The translations under genes were made by a program, and so were the position numbers. This document shows, piece by piece, positions 44,821 through 56,254 of a stretch of DNA of 64,000 nucleotides. Origin of the DNA: Riptortus pedestris (Eukaryota > Arthropoda > Insecta > Hemiptera > Alydidae); assembly GCA_019009955.1 (NCBI GenBank), contig CM032229.1:142995501-143059500 (forward strand), given 5' to 3'. Position 1 is the stretch's first letter. Each line of letters opens with the position of its first letter. The notes beneath the pieces are model-generated. The model worked only from the letters and a program-made list of their open reading frames with translations. It was not told the DNA's origin and did no database searches.

Positions 44821-47559
44821 AATGTTACTTTATATGCAACGGACAGCATTCAACAAACCACCAAGTAACTTTGGCCCAGTCCCTACATACTAAGAATTTA
44901 ATGTATCATTGATATATCATAATTCTCTAATTTTTGTCATATAATCTACACATATTTTGAGACAATGCTTCTAGTTTACATTAAATATTCTTGTGGTTGA
45001 TATTTACATTAAATATTCTTGTGCTTATAAAACAAACTTTCCGTTAAAACATCGGTTGCCTCCTTCAAAAAGCATCCTAATAATATTATCTATAGTAGAA
45101 AAGCTGTCATCCAGGGGTTACTTAAATTAAGCCAATTTGACTTGTTCTATTCTATTCTCTATATCTCTCGTAATCAGAACCCTATATAAGTAGGATTCGA
45201 AGTTAACTTAGCCAGAATACATTAGAGATACAGTTGATTTAAGTGAGATCCACAGTAGATGTGGGGTTATGGGTAAAAACGGAAATGCTAAAATACAAAC
45301 AACGCTGTTTATATTCGAACTTAGGTAAAACATAAAAGAACATTTCTCTATTTTATAAATAAGATCGTGTATTTAATATGTTTCTATCCACCAAATTAAG
45401 AAATTATATATTAACCCTTTTTTTCTGTTTTACCCTACTTCTAAAAACCTTTCCTCTTGATTCCATTAATGAGTTTGCCCGGGTGGCATTAGTGACGTGT
45501 TACCGGCCACGAAGAGACCTTACCGTATGATTTGATAGGTTCATAGATAAATAAGATTTGGGGCCCATGTTAAATATTATATTCACACTCTTTGTTAATT
45601 TAGACAGAGTATAATTATAAACATTAAATAATGTTTTTACATTTTCGTTAGAAGCCTGAAGGCAATTTGTATTTCCATACCTTTCCTGTTTTAAATGTTT
45701 TAGGAAGAACGACCTGGCTTTTCTTTTAAGGTTGAAGGCAAAGATTATTTTAAAGGTTTCTTGGATTCTTAATTTCCCAGTTGATATGCCATAAGATCAC
45801 TTCATGATCACTGGTCTAGTTAGACCAGCTTAAATTCCGAGTGTTCTATCTGAAGAAGTTGGACAGCAAATTCTTGTCTTTGTTCCTTGAATAGTAGTAT
45901 AATATGAAGTTTACTTCAATGGAACAACGTTCAGATTTGTCTTCAGAAATAAAACATTTAAAAGTTTCGGTGAGGCATACAGTACAATAACGTCTTCCAA
46001 GGAAGAGGTGATATACAAGAGCCTGTCCTTTGTGTTTTAAAAACTGCATTTGGGAATACTAGAAGTCACTAAGCACCTCGGTTGTTCAAAGCAACCTTTG
46101 AAAATTTTCAGGCAAAGAATGGTTACAATGTAAAGCCCCAACAAGTAAACATATTTTTTTTCTTTAATTTCGCCCAGTCGTCGATTCATATACCTTGAGA
46201 TTTATAGCTGCGTTTCAGACGATAAATCAGGAATATAAATTTTCCTAAAAAGCCCGTCAACATCACGAAATGACACATCCAAACCTCCAGAATCAATAAA
46301 TAAAACCTACGTACTTTACTGCCGCATATTTTTCCCAATATTGCATGCAGAGAACTAATATTGGCCTTCTCTCAATTCAGTCCAGTTTAACTTGGGCAAT
46401 TTATTTCTGGAGCAATCAGTTTTTCCTCGGACTGTTATCGGGGAGGCCGGCCGCGATAACGAAATATTGGAATGTTTATTTTTCCCGAAACAAAAGCCAG
46501 TTTTACGTTTCCGCTCTCGAAGCCTCCCCCCCCCCCCGTAGATAAACCTTGGTCCTCTAGTAATCCAAACTCATATGCTGCAAAATAGCTCCTATGTGCC
46601 TTGGTTCTGCCATGTTTTATTGCAAAATATACACCATCTGATATTGCCTATGATAAAGCTCCAGTGAGCAATATACGTTTGTCTGTAAAAAAAAAAAAAG
46701 GTATAAACATAGTAAAAGTACTTCTCGAAAAGCAAATATGTTTCACGTACAAAGGCATCTGAGTACCTTCTTATAAAAATTTTATCAGTACAATATTCTA
46801 TGAAATATGGTTTTTTTTTACACCTACTCAGAACTGCCTCACAGATCCTTTTCTTCTTCCTCTGACAATGAACATTCAAGTCACGAAGTGTCCTAAGATC
46901 CTGATTTCAAAACATGCTCCACGACGTTATATGAAAAGTTAAAATAAAAGAAATGCTTAGTTCAATATACAGAGTATATTGGGAGACGTCACGATAAATA
47001 AAAATTCAATGGATTCATACTATAATTTTATCGCCCAAATAATTTCTACTCCAATTGGCGTCTCATCAGTTTCACTATCCAACACAAGGTAAAATCACAT
47101 CTACATTCTGTGGTTAGACCTTAGTACAATAGTTGCTAAGTCAGCCACAGACCAGCTAAAAGCAATATGGTGGGTTTAGTTAGTCAAGACAACGGAAAAC
47201 GTTTGGTCAACGTGACTACTTTCCGTCATTGCTCCAACATAAAATCAAGCCCCTTTCAAGGGAACCGCATCGATGGCTGCAACAATAACCGCGTAAAATG
47301 CTTTGAAAGTGAGTTCCTTGTGGTTTAGTTCTTGCATTGCTGGAGTTATAATTTTTAACATACTCTGAGATTTAATTAATACAAAAAAAATATAATGGAA
47401 GCAAATTATTATATCTTATGCGCTTTTACAGTTTTATATAGGCCCCAAGAAACGAATTAAGATCATTTACAAAGTATATGTTTTAAAAATACTTTTACTG
47501 GGTTACTCTGCTGTAATGGCTGCCTCTGAAGGGAGGCATGTATAACCCACGCTCCCTTG
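44821..47559. other. No recognisable gene
   Basis: AT-rich to mixed sequence. A C12-13 run occurs at about 46526. No open frame shows a known domain. Confidence 0.5.
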
Positions 47560-47632
47560 CTAATCCAAGTTGCGCGTGTGATATGCTATTACTAATCCGA
47601 GTTGCGCATGTGATATGGTATCACTAATATGG
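47560..47632 (+). repeat. 32-bp tandem duplication
   Basis: A unit starting CTAATCC(A/G)AGTTGCGC occurs at 47560 and 47592, with the first bases of a third copy at 47624. The two full units differ at five positions. Confidence 0.85.
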
Positions 47633-48659
47633 TTCAAGTTATTCATAGGGAAGGATCGAGAGACCAGGTCCTATGAATGCTGCATGAACTCCCTCTCTAG
47701 CTATTCACTTCTCCAGAGGGCCCATAGGTGGCGGGGGTGGAAGGACCAGGAGTGGGGGGAGGCACTTAATAAACATAGATTTGTTACCCTTCTGTTTGAT
47801 TATCAAGGGACCAGGCTCCTGGGCTCTCGTACAAACTAGTCATAAACCCATTTCTAGCTCTTCCATAGGCTTAACTTGACAATCCAATCTAATTGTCAAT
47901 AGCGGTATTAGTGACAAAGTCCGCTTAATATAGTCGATTTTGAGTAACTTGCTCACTGGCGCTGGAAGTTGAAAAAGGGTTTGGAGGAGTTTCTGAAATT
48001 GTCAGATATATTAGGTACTTTATTCAGAAATACTGGAACGTAAATGAACGAAATATCAAAACCAATGAATGAATGTTGAGCTTCTTCCTCCACAAATATA
48101 TTCTTACGTTTATTAAAAAAAATAATAAACGTAGATTATTACAGTATTTTTGGATTGGAAAAATTAAACACACAAACTTTAGCGTTTTTATCACAAAGTA
48201 ATTTGACGATGGACTACGCACTTGGTAATTTTTTCTTCACTACTACTCACATTATGCACTGATATCTTCACTTATTATTGCTCAGTATAATGAAAAAATC
48301 ACGGCACTGCACTGATCTTCACAAAAACACTGCATTTATCTGAAAATAAAAAGCAGTGTTCACCAAAGCTGGTCTGAACGCAGTGTTGTTCAGTAGTAAG
48401 AAAACTGAGAACTATCTAACTGTCGGGCGAGCTGGGCCACTTTATAAACAGTGGGCACCAAGTTCAATGAAAAGGGTCCAGACTGGCCGTTGCCTACAAC
48501 ATTCTGGGAGCCTCCAGCCCTACAACCTGCAGGGATGACTTCGTTTACTTCGTACTTCTTTAAATACTTGATTTACTCTGAGTAATATTTCAAGTACACA
48601 GTTTTCGCGACAGTATATTGTGGCAGAAGAAAAAACTTAATTTTCAGTTTACGCAAATG
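47633..48659. other. No recognisable gene
   Basis: Mixed-composition sequence. No feature supported. Confidence 0.45.
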
Positions 48660-50070
48660 AGAGTTCGTCATGCACTCACGATATCATCTCACCAGCTATT
48701 TTTCTCATATTAAGGAACCTTTGTAATTAAATTAATTAAAATTAAAACTGCATTATGAGATGGTCAGTGACTCAAAGTAATAACTCCAGTAGTAGAACCG
48801 GTGTTTACCGAAGGCTGAAGTCAAGAAAACACAAATAACTCACTTAATATTCCAGTTACGAAAGAATATGTAGAACAAAAATCGTAAAACTTTAAATGTG
48901 TAAAAGGATTGATTATGTAATAGACCAGACTCGTAATAACTGAGATATTTTGATTTTTCGAATTCCTCCTCTAATCTCCTTTTAGTGGTTCGATTTCAGC
49001 CATTAACGAATATGATCTTCAGTGTTGTAAGACCCGGTTAAATTTGGAATATGTTATTGATAAAATAAACATTTTGGAGCACTGAACAAGTAATCTTAAT
49101 CGATAACGTCAAATATAACATATTCGCTAACCATAATAGTTCGATGAAAGACATTTTTTCTTTTTTTGATACAATTAGGGCGTTACATGGTTTATCAGTT
49201 TATTTTTATTATAATATGAGTGGTCGGGTAGGAGGGGGGGGGGGGCTTATTGGCGCTGAGGGCTGAAACCAAATGAAAGTAAATACCTCATTTAATGAGC
49301 TTTATATCTAGTTTTACACAAATTATCCTATAAAAATATAGCCCACATTATAAAAACTGGAAAGGCATGAAAATGGTGCCAAAAATATATGTAACTACAT
49401 TTAAATCAATCACTATTGTATTGCCCCGATTTTGCATCAAGCAGAGTAAAATTCCTTGATAAATATATAATCCCTCACACAGAGAATAACTATCATTGGA
49501 AGATTACAACAGACAAAATAAAGTTAATGACGTTTTCTGCTTCTTTTCAAAAGTTTGCAAACGATAACAGTATGAAATAAAGAATTTAATCTTTGTTATA
49601 GGGGAGTTTAAACATCAATAATAGAAACATTAGTTATTCTTTACAACAATAATTTATTATTATTTTATTTGTCATAAATCTCAGCAGACATTTTTATTAA
49701 TTTGATATTTCTGAAAATTTAGCACCACTTAGACATTTTAAAAAACAAAACTTATTTAAAGTATATTTACATTAAATTATGATTTATTGGATTAAGTATT
49801 ATATACCACCAATGTATATACGGTAAATTTGTATTTTATAAAATATTGTTATTTTAATATGTTATATTATATTAACAACCTTACCAAAAGTAATACTCGA
49901 GATGTTTGTAATTAAATTATTTAAAATAAAATAAAATTAAAAACATAAGCAACTAAAATATCCATCTATATCTAGTTTTACATTAACGCTTATATGGAAT
50001 TTGATTATGATCAAACGAAAAGCTGACTGTTTGAGCGGCCACACTAAGTATACAGTTATACATGACTTTG

Positions 50071-50101
<31 letters not shown>

Positions 50102-50240
50102 GGTGTCCCCAAACCAAACGGCCAAACTTCAGGGATCGATAGAGGATCGAAAAACTAAGAAAAAAAGTCCTCTGGCTTTTGCCTCGTTTTCGCTTCGTTT
50201 TTGAGAAAATCACAAAAAACTGAAAATAGTCGTGCAAAAA

Positions 50241-50491
50241 GTGTATTTTTTTTTAATAATGTATTTAAATTACAAAAAACTATTGGCTTTTTGAGTAAGC
50301 TTAATTTTTTAATTTACGAGGAGTAAATTTAGAAAACATGAATATTCTCACGCTTTCCTTATCAATAAAACGTCTAGGTTGAGTGTTTAAACTTAAAAAG
50401 AAAGGATTAAAATGTTTACTATCATTTTAATCCTTTTTGTGGGGAATCCAGCCTCGCATCCTCACATTAGTGGTGTTGCTAGTACTGTTCA
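50241..50491 (+). other. 5' non-coding region of the mariner-type element
   Basis: AT-rich leader between the left repeat and the transposase start. It contains an inverted repeat AGGATTAAAATG/CATTTTAATCCT (50403-50414 with 50424-50435). No other feature. Confidence 0.6.
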
Positions 50492-51583
50492 GTGAAGTCA
50501 ACAAATATGGCTAGATTTACCAACGCTGAATACGCGGACATAGTCTACGTCTACGGATTCTGCGATGGCAATGCACGTCAGGCAGTTCGGGAATATCGCA
50601 GACGGTTTCCTGACCGAGAAACCCCACACAGAGGTGTTTTTACCAGCACTTTCAGAAGGCTTCGAGAGACTGGGTCCTTCTCATGTAATCGTCGTGGAAA
50701 CCGTATGCAGGCTCCGATGGAAGCCGACCTGAGGCGGAGGGAGAGGATACTGAGGCACTTTAATACCAACCCTGGCACAAGCGTCCGGAGAGCTGCTTCA
50801 GTTCTAAACATACCAAAGACAACCATTTGGCGCACATTAAGGGGTGACCGCAGGAATGCTTACCATGTACAAAAGGTACAAAATTTAATACCCGCTGATT
50901 ATCCCCGCCGATTAAATTTTTGTAATTGGTACAAAGAACAATTGCAAAACGATGTAAACTTAAGTTCGAAAGTAATCTGGACGGACGAAGCGACTTTTAC
51001 TCGTGCGGGCATATTCAATCAAAGAAACTACCACCTTTGGGCACATGAAAATCCCCGCGCTGTTAGAGAATTTCACTACCAGCATGAGTTTTCTGTAAAC
51101 GTGTGGGTCGGTCTTTGTTATAATCGCATAATAGGTCCCGTATTTTTACCTGCTCGACTTCACACTGAAAGTTATCATCTATTCCTGGAGAATGACTTAC
51201 GGGCACTTTTGGAAGATATCCCTTTGGAAACAAGGCTTGAGAGCTGGTTTCAACTCGATGGTTGTCCTACACATTACGGAAGGGCCGTACGAGACTGGTT
51301 GGACATCAACTACCCAGGTCGCTGGATAGGACAAGGTGGGCCAGTGCCTTGGCCTCACCGGTCTCCGGACCTCACGCCACTAGATTTCTTCGTGTGGGGA
51401 TACGTGTAAGAAAATGTCTACCGAGAGCCCGTCCGCACAAGGGATGACCTCATCGAGCGCATCAGAATGGTTTGCAACCAGCTCACCGCAGAACAATGTT
51501 TAGATGCAATGCGATCTGTGAGTACGCGATGTGATGCGTGTATTGCAGCGAGAGGCCAGCACTACGAACAACATTTGCGTTGA
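50492..51583 (+). pseudogene. Tc1/mariner-superfamily transposase with one nonsense codon
   Basis: The transposase cuts and pastes the element by binding its inverted repeats. The frame has 305 codons, then TAA at 51407-51409, then 57 more in-frame codons to TGA at 51581. The product was therefore about 363 residues (358 if the Met at 50507 is the start, which fits the domain better). Residues 7-62 form the N-terminal helix-turn-helix usual in this arthropod lineage (DUF4817 type). A second DNA-binding domain lies near 82-118 (AASVLNIPKTTIWRTL). The catalytic triad appears to be Asp165 (WTDEATF), Asp256 (QLDGCPTHY) and Asp293 (RSPDLTPLDFF), a DDD with 36 residues between the last two. The stop follows FFVWGYV, where the family normally continues with a charged residue. 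The truncation removes only the C-terminal tail, so partial activity is conceivable. Codons are less AT-rich than the surroundings. Confidence 0.93.
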
Positions 51584-51984
51584 CGCTTTAGAAATTAACG
51601 ACGTAATTTTAGAGAAGGTAAAACCTTCAAAATTTTCAGGGTTTTTTTTCTCACTAAGGTAGACCCATATAAAAACTGAAACATTTATGTTTTCCAAGTA
51701 AGAATATTTAATTATTTTATTAATTTTCTAAAATTTAATCTTTTTTTATGTTTTAATCTTCAGTTATTGTTCATAATGTTATCTACTTTAAATAGGTAAT
51801 TTTTTTTATACTATGAATATTTGAATAAAAAAGTATTTATTATTTTTTCTTAATAAAAAATATTTTTTTTTTCAATTACCTTTCTGTTAGTATAAGATTA
51901 GAATACAATAATTGTATTGGAATAACATTTATTGCTAAAATTCATTCAAGGAATAAAATCCGCTCTTCCATTGGCCTTAACTAG
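51584..51984 (+). other. 3' non-coding region of the mariner-type element
   Basis: Very AT-rich sequence between the transposase stop and the right inverted repeat, with possible AATAAA polyadenylation signals. Nothing else is seen. Confidence 0.6.
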
Positions 51985-52437
51985 TTTTTGCACAACTATT
52001 TTTAGTTTTTTGTGATTTTCTCGAAAACGAGGCATATGCCAGAGGACTTTTTGTTTTAGTTTTTCGATCCTCTATCGATCCCTAAATTTTGGCCGTTTGG
52101 TTTGGGGACACCCTGTATATATAAAATAAATGTATTTAAAACTTTTAACGGAAGTCATTTTCATCATCTCTTATGTATTCCATGAATACCTGAATTTTTT
52201 TTTCCAAAAATCGTGTCATGAATAAATTATTAATAACTGATTTCTCTCAATGTTACATTAGACAATTATAAAACGGAGCTTTATGAAATCTCTGATGAAA
52301 TGAGGTGTACAAATGCAAGATATATTATTCAGCTGACACACTCTATTTCATTCTCTACACACTCTGTGTTCCTATATATTTTTGAGGGGATTTAATTTTT
52401 TTAATTTAATTTTAATTTTTAGGGCTCCAGTTTTTAT

Positions 52438-52828
52438 TAATTACTTCTGTGCCAAATAAAATTTTTGACCCCCGTTTTAGGTTTTAGCGTATAACTCATT
52501 TATACTTCGCTATACGACAAAAGTATATATGACTCAAGTTATTCTAAATAACAAAATAAACAACTTTTATTATGTGCATATTTGCCGAAAAAGCAATACG
52601 AAACGAAATATCGCCATTTTAAATTTCAGTCCTCACTATAACCCCCCACTCAGAGAATATTAATATTGCCGTAGTTTGGGCGTGAAAAGGTAACAAACAA
52701 ACAAACAGACACCTAAGCTACAAATTGCAGATATTGTGTCTGTGGCTTGTGAAACGAAAAAGTATCGTGAAATTTCGAGAAAAAGAATCAATGTACAGAC
52801 AGAGGTTACAATTATATATATAACTGCT
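52438..52828 (-). mobile_element. Helitron B 5' fragment
   Basis: The minus strand matches the first ~390 bp of the B copy at 14623: TATAATTGTAACCTCTGTCTG, CGTGAAATTTC..., AACGAAATATCGCCATTTT. It is truncated inside the first ~300-bp unit and the terminal TC is not preserved. Confidence 0.7.
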
Positions 52829-52895
52829 TTTAAAACAAATAGTTAATAAAACTATATACGCATGCTATTATTTATAAAAATATTAATAATAGTTA

Positions 52896-53352
52896 TGTTC
52901 AGTCGTCATTTTGATTTGAATTTCCCGCGCTCGCTGAGTTCACAAACCCGCCACAAATATGCAGATCACCAAGGCTGTGGCCTACAGCAGAAATTACTTT
53001 TGCAGCTCAAGAAGGCATCGGCTAGTTACAAGGATACAGTCAGTTGGTGTTAGCCGCTCGCTGGGGTCGTTTCTACGGCCAGTGGGGCCTTGCCCCTCTC
53101 CCTCCGCTACAGATAACCGCTTCATAGATAACCGCTCAGTTGGAATTCACCCGTGATAGAGTTACAGTCAGTTTTTCATCTCCCGCAAAGCTGCCATCCT
53201 GTGCGGATCACCGCAACCGGCTGGGCAACGAAGGAGGACTCCACTTCTAGGAACGTTTTCGTTTCCCGCAGGTGCCTATTTTAATAATGCTAGCATTATT
53301 TGCGCAAATTATCAATTGAGTACTCACACAATATAGGACCTATCGCTCATTC

Positions 53353-53425
<73 letters not shown>

Positions 53426-53648
53426 CCGCTAAATTAGTTTATAAAGTTAAGTTCTTTCTGTTTCTTGTTCAACCTCTATTTATAACGTGTATTATATGTA
53501 GTTTTAATCAATTCAATATACTTGATTCTTAGGAGAACTCAAATAGTTCTTTGTGTTATTTCCCCTCATCTTTCCAATAGAAAATATCAAATGGTTCAGT
53601 CTAATGCTCTCTCTTATTCTCGCCTTTAAAAAGCTTCCCGCCAAAACA
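52896..53648 (+). mobile_element. Probable solo LTR (copy 1)
   Basis: It starts TGTTCAGTCGTCATTT and ends CCGCCAAAACA. TTTTGGTGCCGAC follows at 53649, which resembles the primer-binding region after the LTR of BEL/Pao-type retrotransposons. The same sequence recurs in the same orientation at 62690-63325. It contains a perfect palindrome AATAATGCTAGCATTATT (about 53283-53300) and a (TA)n tract at 53355-53424 that is absent from copy 2. No gag or pol lies downstream, and no matching target duplication could be confirmed. Confidence 0.5.
53355..53424. repeat. (TA)n microsatellite inside LTR copy 1
   Basis: A 70-base TA tract missing from the second LTR copy, so it expanded or was gained after the two diverged. 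Confidence 0.95.
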
Positions 53649-54750
53649 TTTTGGTGCCGACATTTTCTATTATTACCGCAAAAGCTAACCGCACGCCCCT
53701 ACAAGTTAAGTTCATTATTTGTGATGATCTTTTAGTTATATTCATAATATTTTAACTTGTATGTTTTTTGTCTCATTTAATCATTTATTACTGATCTGAT
53801 TTTCATTATTTTTATTTATTTTAGAAATGAGTATAACTTAAGTGTACAAAAATAACTTACATATTTGATAACTAGCTTGAAAATGTACATTCTAATACAA
53901 GGACAAACTACTACAAGTTACTGATGCTCCATTTTTCGAAAATTGCTGTTAAATTCCTTTTAAATAGCAATTAAAAAAATGGGCAAAATAAATTTCGTTG
54001 AAGAGAAATTGTGGAATGAACACGAAGGTGAAATGGGAAAATTGTCTGTCCATTTTCAATCAATTCGCTTTTACGGACGTCGGACACTACGTTTTAAGTT
54101 AGATCCAATTCATTTATGAAACCACCCACATTTGATTTTCGGAGTAGGTTCAAAATGGTCGAATGTTTCAATAGAAGAAATTGGAATAAACATCAATTAG
54201 AATATTAGTTGATGAAAGGGAAATGTATAGGAATGACACCTGCCATCAGTCAAACAAGAACCATATTTCACGACTCTACAGATTGCAATTAACAAATGGA
54301 CTGATTTTGAAGGGAGAACCATAGTGGGCTCCTTTCAATAGAATATAACCCTTTGCACTTTAAATTTCATTAAATAGTAGAAAATAAATATACTCCATTT
54401 GTTCCACCAGCCGAAAGTGCACCTCGCAATTAACATTCGAACATATGTCAGTACATTACCATTTGTATAAGGAATGAAGATAGAAGTATGAACAACCTCG
54501 GAACCAGTGCGAACTAAATCTGGAAAACTGAAGAAAATACAGTTCAGAATGGTTTTTCCCTTCTGAAATGAAGAAGTGAACGGAATTCTAAAATTGTAAA
54601 TTTTCTGTCCTAACTCGGAACAAAAATGTAACTTTGCATTCCATTGCATAAAATAATTCACAGTCCAAATCTCCTCCCTCAATGTACGAATCTATACTGA
54701 TGAAAAAAAAAAAATTTCTCTCCCACAAAGTTAATAAATACAGAAATCAT
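53649..54750. other. No recognisable gene
   Basis: Apart from the GGTGCCGAC stretch beside the LTR, this is AT-rich unique-looking sequence. A 115-codon frame on the minus strand (54335-54682) matches nothing I recognise. Confidence 0.45.
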
Positions 54751-55117
54751 TGATATTAGTAGATAGAACAGGGTGTTTTCTGGATCACCCTCAAAATCCC
54801 TAAAAAAAGGAAACGAAACCACTACCCTGAACTTCACCAAAAAATAAATGTTTTAATCAATTTTTTAATAATTTTTTTTAAAAATACATGCAATTTAGCA
54901 TGAAATTATCATTTTTTAAATAAAATTTACATCACTTTTCATTTGTTTTTCGGTTAGCAAAATGGATTTCGTTTCAGGATATCTAAATTTCAAAATGATC
55001 TATTTTCCTCAAAAAAGGAAACAAAGTAGCGAACATATTTACAACAAAAACATTTATAAAAATCCATAAAAAAATGAAAAAAAAATCTTAAAAAATAAGG
55101 TTAAAACCTTAAAATAA

Positions 55118-55460
55118 TTAAATTAATTTAATCATCACTATCCCTTCACTTTTTTTAGATTTGACTACCTTTTTATTGATTGTATCTTTGTTTTCTAAAA
55201 AGTAAATAATATGAATCTTCTTGCCATCACCTATATCTGGTAATCCATTATAACCAAATGATATTTTTTGTGTATTTAATGATTGAATATCTTTTTTAGC
55301 TAATTTCTTATTAAATCTATCTGGAAGAAAAACTTGAAATTTATCTTCTAAATCTTAATTCTTTAATTGGATAAGGTTGATCATGTTCCAAATCTGTTAG
55401 TTTGAGAATTGGAATTCTTTTGCATTGGCCAACTTGTTTTATCTTCTTTAAAACTTCCAT
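55118..55460 (-). pseudogene. Small hypothetical protein (~114 aa), one frameshift
   Basis: The start ATG is at 55460. The frame breaks once near 55345-55360 (one extra base) and then runs cleanly to TAA at 55118. The product is lysine-rich. It has a Tyr-Pro-Ile segment, then Val-Phe-Leu-Pro-Asp-Arg-Phe and a Tyr-Asn-Gly-Leu turn, and ends in a basic tail. Alternating short hydrophobic and charged segments suggest a small beta-rich domain, perhaps nucleic-acid binding. I cannot name the family. The single lesion in otherwise coherent coding sequence suggests recent decay or a sequencing error. Confidence 0.5.
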
Positions 55461-55624
55461 TTATTAAGGAAAAAATTAATCAATAAAAATTTATCAAATT
55501 TAAAATAAGTGAAAGGGATAGTGATGATTAAATGAATTGATGAAGTCAAATAATGAAGGAAATTTCATAGTATATAAACTTCCTTTTTACTTTACTTTAT
55601 ATATTTGATAGGGATAAAAAGAAT

Positions 55625-55903
55625 CTAAATTTCTATAAAATCATTCTTTATAAAATCATATTTTAATCTTTTCTCAGAAACTACAATGACATATATATTT
55701 GTACCTCCAGACTCTACATTATGACAATCAACATTCACAATAATATTATTTTTCCTCTGTGAAATATTAACAGGACCTTTTCTAACATCTATCGCATATA
55801 AAGGTCTATTCTCTATGACATCATCTGGATTATAAAGCATATTCCTATTTGACAAGATCATTAGGACTTTATAAAAATATTGAAATTTGATTTTTATTAA
55901 CAC
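55625..55903 (-). CDS. Small hypothetical protein (92 aa) in the TIR element
   Basis: This is an intact 92-codon frame that starts just inside the right inverted repeat and ends in TAG. The product begins with a hydrophobic and basic segment. It continues with Asn-Pro-Asp-Asp-Val-Ile, a short Asn-Asn-Ile-Ile-Val-Asn-Val-Asp strand and a Tyr-Val-Ile-Val-Val-Ser-Glu strand. It ends in an Asp/Asn/Ile-rich tail. No catalytic motif, signal peptide or zinc site is visible. It could be a small structural or DNA-binding protein of the element. It lies upstream of the second small ORF on the same strand (165-bp gap), so both could share one transcript. Confidence 0.5.
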   Translation of the reverse strand: MLIKIKFQYFYKVLMILSNRNMLYNPDDVIENRPLYAIDVRKGPVNISQRKNNIIVNVDCHNVESGGTNIYVIVVSEKRLKYDFIKNDFIEI

Positions 55904-56254
55904 TAAATTTGAAAAAAGTAATTGTTTTTATGGATTTTTAGAAGTATTTATGTGGTAAAAATGTTAGCTAGTTCGTTTCCCTTTTTTGAGGAAAATAGAT
56001 CTTTTTGAAATTTTTAGATATCCTGAAAGGAAAACCATTTTGCTAACCAAAAAGCGAATTAAATATGATGTAAATTTTATTTTTAAAAAATGATAATTTT
56101 AAGTTAAATTGCATGTATTTTATACCAAAATTATAAAATAGTTGATAAAAACATATATTTTTTATCTTGTTTGTTTATCGGTAGTGGTATCGTTTCCCTT
56201 TTTTAGGGATTTTGAGGGTGTTCCAGAAACCCCCTTTTCTATCTACTGATATTG

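Larger units (their letters stand above)
50099..52115 (+). mobile_element. Tc1/mariner-superfamily transposon, 2,017 bp, complete ends
   Basis: The ends are long terminal inverted repeats, 50099-50240 and 51985-52115. They begin CAGGGTGTCCCCAAACCAAAC and match closely for about 130 bp; the left one carries a ~12-base insertion. TA dinucleotides flank both ends (50097-50098 and 52116-52117), the usual IS630/Tc1/mariner target duplication, although the surrounding (TA)n prevents counting it exactly. The near-identity of the ends suggests a recent insertion. It encodes one transposase. Confidence 0.93.
48660..52250 (+). mobile_element. Diverged family A2 repeat split by a mariner-type element
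   Basis: A2-like left sequence (GTTCGTCATGCACTC, ATCTCACCAGC) and the internal AATAACTGAGATATTTTGATTTTTC block lie at 48660-49090. Family A right-end sequence (ACGGAAGTCATTTTCATCATCTC to AACTGATTTCTCTCAATG) lies at 52148-52250. Between them is a (TA)n tract holding the transposon at 50099-52115. Whether the two halves belong to one copy is inferred from order and orientation; the stretch 49260-50070 is not clearly A sequence. Confidence 0.45.
54751..56254 (-). mobile_element. Unclassified 1.5-kb element with ~320-bp terminal inverted repeats and two small ORFs
   Basis: The sequence at 54751-55070 is repeated in inverted orientation at about 55920-56254 with roughly 80% identity by eye. Each end starts ATAT(T/C)AGTAGATAG, then has a small hairpin (GGGTG...CACCC around a TCTGGA loop) and a second one (TCCCTAAAAAAAGG). 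The 850-bp centre holds two minus-strand reading frames (55625-55903 and 55118-55460) and no transposase, polymerase or integrase motif. The layout resembles a mini-element derived from a linear DNA virus or a Polinton-like parent, but this is a guess. The exact ends and any target duplication are uncertain. Confidence 0.6.

Noticed and set aside
54335..54682. 115-codon minus-strand frame next to the TIR element
   Set aside because: No motif found, and it lies outside the inverted repeats, so I could not tie it to the element.
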